Assembly: GCF_029227915.1 (NCBI RefSeq)
Contig: NC_079882.1
Span: 6,946,001 to 7,006,000, forward strand
DNA length: 60,000 nt
From: Hydractinia symbiolongicarpus
Taxonomy: Eukaryota > Cnidaria > Hydrozoa > Anthoathecata > Hydractiniidae
Direction of reading: 5' to 3'
Shown: positions 58,301 through 60,000 of the stretch, piece by piece
Position numbering within the stretch: the first letter of the stretch is position 1
Layout of the letters: every line of letters begins with the position of its first letter
Notes under the pieces: generated by a model
What the model saw: the letters and a program-made list of their open reading frames with translations, nothing else
Databases searched by the model: none
Told to the model about the DNA's origin: nothing
Program-made: the position numbers and the translations under genes

Positions 58301-59734
58301 GCGATGCAAGCGTTTAGCAGCAAGTTCTTTGTCATGTTTGGACAATTCACTAACAGAAAACATAACATCCAGTACTTCAACAGGAAAACCTGGCTGCACA
58401 TTTATACACCAGTGTCCAGTAGGGGATGTGAAGAGCTCAACATTTTTCTTCACACGATTTATTGTAACTTCAGCAGTGTCATTTCCTGTACAAATGAGCA
58501 GATTCCATGCTTTCATAGTTTCCTTTCCAAGCAGAAGAGGAAGATCGGTGTCAACAACATCGAATTTTAAGGAAGTGATTTCCCCAGCAACCAAAACAGG
58601 AGCTATAATGGTATACATAGATTTCATGACACGTCCACCACCAAATTTAAATTTGTTATTACCATGAAGCTTTTTGACATTTTGGTACATATCAGTACTC
58701 ATGGAATCAAGAAAACACTGTGTCCATACTACTCCGGCAACATTCTGTGGGCAACCTGTATCGAGAATCATATAGTTAAATGCAACACCACCTGCCATAG
58801 ACGCATCAGATGCTTGGCATTCAATAACATCAGAGTTAACAGAAGCAACCCAGGAGCGGTTTGTAGAACTATCATGCTGTTGGTTGTCTTCCGAACCTTG
58901 TTGTTTCTCAGAACGATGTGGGCAATCTCGAGCAAAATGTGCAATTGAACGGCAAACACGGCATGTTAAAGGTTTACCGTCAGCATTTAGGGGATTGCGA
59001 TGTTGCAATTTTCCACGACCTTGTCCACGATAACTTTTATTTGATGAATTACCATTTTTCGATCGGTATTGTCTCCATGCAACGTATGTTTCGTATTCAT
59101 CTAGTGTGGCAAAAAAAGGCTCTTGTTTGACAGCAGGTTGAACTGAGGCTACAGCGGTGTTGGATGATTGAGTACTTGTGACAGCAGCACTGCCAAAATA
59201 TTTCTTAAGCGCCTTTTTAGCTTGTTTATACATTTCATTTGGTTGATCCCCATCAACTTCTCTCATTGCTAGACGAAGGTCAGAATCATTAAGATTGGCA
59301 CCACACAGTAAATTAAGTCCATGAATACGTTCACCAAGTTTCATGTCGAAGCGCTCCATTCGGACTTTATATTTCTCATAATACATGATATATTGTTCAA
59401 TACTTTGATCTTCTTTTCTACATAATATACGGAAGTCTTTCCACGTGTCAAAGGCTGACGTGTTATCGTCCTTACTATAGTACGTTTCTATCAATTCTAT
59501 CACCTTTTTCCACCCGTCATCACCTGTCATGTTCTCCGTATCAAGGGTATCAAATAGTTGACGACGTATTTCGCTTCCATCCGGAAGATGCAATGCTAAT
59601 TGCAAACCATGAACATCTTTCAGTCCAGTTACACCAGAAGTGGCAACTTTCCATGCCTTGGCTTCTCGGAGCCATAATGAAAACTCTTTGTTTTCTTCAT
59701 CCCACCGTGGTGGGTTTAAAAATCCACTAGCCAT
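55361..59734 (-). CDS. Copia gag-pol polyprotein, single open frame, 1457 aa
   Basis: The frame starts 23 bases after the 5' LTR and stays open throughout. Domains in order: capsid-like gag (1 to about 240); zinc knuckle CRVCRSIAHFARDC (CCHC, about 257-270); aspartic protease DTGCPQN (about 323); integrase with an HHCC-type zinc region (HRQFCH about 475, CLVCKRYKP) and catalytic D,D,E in SIDLKER (about 545), HMDNGGEF (about 598) and LNERNH (about 635); RT with GRWVCTRK (about 998), IDIKAAFLQG, KCVYGLNDAARMWY and the catalytic HVDDF box (about 1142, His in place of the usual Tyr); RNase H with CYSDASLAN (about 1299) and STLAAET. Integrase before RT is the Ty1/copia (Pseudoviridae) order. No stop or frameshift is seen, so the copy may be active. 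Confidence 0.95.
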   Translation of the reverse strand: MASGFLNPPRWDEENKEFSLWLREAKAWKVATSGVTGLKDVHGLQLALHLPDGSEIRRQLFDTLDTENMTGDDGWKKVIELIETYYSKDDNTSAFDTWKDFRILCRKEDQSIEQYIMYYEKYKVRMERFDMKLGERIHGLNLLCGANLNDSDLRLAMREVDGDQPNEMYKQAKKALKKYFGSAAVTSTQSSNTAVASVQPAVKQEPFFATLDEYETYVAWRQYRSKNGNSSNKSYRGQGRGKLQHRNPLNADGKPLTCRVCRSIAHFARDCPHRSEKQQGSEDNQQHDSSTNRSWVASVNSDVIECQASDASMAGGVAFNYMILDTGCPQNVAGVVWTQCFLDSMSTDMYQNVKKLHGNNKFKFGGGRVMKSMYTIIAPVLVAGEITSLKFDVVDTDLPLLLGKETMKAWNLLICTGNDTAEVTINRVKKNVELFTSPTGHWCINVQPGFPVEVLDVMFSVSELSKHDKELAAKRLHRQFCHPPFEFLKKVLSVLDKPDKEFLDILHKYSQNCLVCKRYKPTIPRPAVGNLMDPDKMKFNEIVSIDLKERKGKWIIYLIDMVTRYTRADFIPSKEKRIVVAKIIELWLPIFGAAKSFHMDNGGEFANDEMRELGNQFGINIKHTAAYSPWANGLNERNHATIDIMMEKMLEDHPKLSESLALQYAISVRNCCMFVNGFTPAQLAIGQNPRLPSAFHDELPALEGITTSSVIAQHLNAIAAARKAFVQAEISSKLRKALKHPVREYADIFYQPGNQVFYKLPDDRRWQGPATVIGADGKVVMIRHGSVLRRVHPCRLQLVNEISHSSSQPDSSPQAAGNSQSDITQNLESGYEQHHIAEEETEQEVQHFTEHVATHQPESSIQQPESGPVARSKMSLPKRQQTVQYKYPDGEWKEVKILGPAGKKGGIHKDWVNVRDHSDHEYSMDWSDVSEWKLVEIESDPTGGDPSTPSNCEEEMCVAVCFNAPDEFKNAKSAELEKWKQYEVYQEVPDVGQPRLTGRWVCTRKIVDGKLVPKARYVIRGFQENINIPADSPTGSKECMRLVLSIIASKQWTLNSIDIKAAFLQGKPIQRDVFIVPPCDVPLPNTLWKLEKCVYGLNDAARMWYFAVWEALQNLGCHRSTIDYGVFYWKDKNDQLSGVLQAHVDDFLWSGTDVFKADVIDKLYQIFQVGHSASSHFKYVGINISQSESGQLSLDQLDYIEKIDQIPITRERQLQKDSICTKTESSQYCRLVGQLNWTATHTRPDIAFDISVLSSTMKAPTVSNILKANKVLQRIKGNPLKIHFPSLESLENCSIICYSDASLANLSSGQSSGGYVVFLSDNKGKVCPLVWSSKTIRRVVRSTLAAETSAMVDALDAAYFMSQVLTEMISIPNTQCKHIQIHALTDNESLYRNTYSTTMAAERRLRVDISVIKEMILREELSSVKWIPTSMQLADPLTKVGADPTKLTAVLETGNVG

Positions 59735-59757
59735 TGTTTAACTACCGTCTGCTACCA

Positions 59758-59883
59758 TGAAAACTCGTAAATGTTAATAGAGATAGATAAACCCACCACT
59801 ATATATTAATACCTATAAATATACAAACATATAATAAACATAAATGAACTGCATTGTTAGAGTCAGACAGTAGGATGTTAACA
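59758..59883 (-). repeat. 5' LTR of the copia element
   Basis: 126 bp, identical by eye to the other LTR. It should hold the element's promoter; the AT-rich middle (tatatatt and its complement) could supply a TATA-like box. Confidence 0.93.
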
Positions 59884-59888
59884 GTTTG

Positions 59889-60000
59889 AACTTCCTTTGC
59901 ACAGCTGCTCTTCCTTTTATTGCTTTTCTTTTTATTAAAGCAGAACATGCCACGGAAATAGACAGATTGTCATGAAATGATTGATATTGAAGAAAAGTGT
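59889..60000. other. Flank of the copia insertion
   Basis: Unique-looking sequence. Before insertion it continued from the GTTTG at 55098-55102, that is, from just right of the 52834-55082 element. Confidence 0.6.

Larger units (their letters stand above)
55103..59883 (-). mobile_element. Complete Ty1/copia-type LTR retrotransposon, 4781 bp
   Basis: The 126-bp LTRs at 55103-55228 and 59758-59883 appear identical base for base, and both start TG and end CA on plus. The target duplication GTTTG flanks both ends (55098-55102 and 59884-59888). On the minus strand the 5' LTR is followed at once by TGGTAGCAGA, matching the complement of the 3' end of metazoan initiator tRNA-Met (primer site). A purine tract (AAAAGAGAGAATGGGAA) stands directly before the 3' LTR. 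Together with the open gag-pol frame, this marks a structurally intact and very recent insertion. Confidence 0.95.

Overview
The window is AT-rich animal nuclear DNA: genes broken by short and long GT-AG introns, tRNA-derived SINEs, a LINE, an LTR element and several inverted-repeat elements. The gene set (a DCUN1D4/5-type cullin neddylation co-factor, signal peptidase subunit SPCS3, a ciliary-type EF-hand/WD protein, a TSP1-CUB membrane receptor) is metazoan. The base composition, MITE types, Ty1/copia element and a P2X7 C-domain relic suggest a cnidarian, perhaps a hydrozoan. That placement is inference; no marker in the window settles it. Exon models were assembled by hand from acceptors, donors and codon phase.

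Layout. 1-1545 (+): 3' end of a gene for a basic nuclear-type protein rich in SPKK motifs. 3146-5202 (-): complete four-exon receptor gene (signal peptide, TSP1, CUB-like, transmembrane segment, tail; 399 aa). 9324-17415 (-): complete eight-exon DCUN1D5-type gene (242 aa) with a MITE in its 3.5 kb first intron. 17416-26154: mostly intergenic, with possible exons of an unidentified minus-strand gene, a hairpin element, a dead P2X7-C-domain fragment and a SINE with a (TCTA)n tail. 26155-27866 (+): complete five-exon SPCS3 (178 aa). 29590-43219 (-): complete 35-exon EF-hand plus WD-repeat gene of the WDR49/WDR64 family (1040 aa; all exon phases close).

From about 43.3 kb to the end the window is repeat-dominated. 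It holds small inverted repeats, a minisatellite, and a LINE (47.1-50.2 kb, minus) with one frameshift between endonuclease and RT, lying inside a MITE-like repeat. Next come a cluster of SINE copies (51.7-52.8 kb) and a 2.25 kb element with 20-bp terminal inverted repeats that carries a near-exact triplication of a 292-bp unit. Last is a Ty1/copia element at 55103-59883 (minus) with two apparently identical 126-bp LTRs, a 5-bp target duplication, a Met-initiator-like primer site, a polypurine tract and one open 1457-codon gag-pol frame.

The host genes have no evident functional link with each other: they act in neddylation, ER protein processing, cilia and cell-surface recognition. The most notable items are the apparently very recent, intact copia insertion, the higher-order tandem array trapped inside a TIR element, and the TSP1-CUB receptor.
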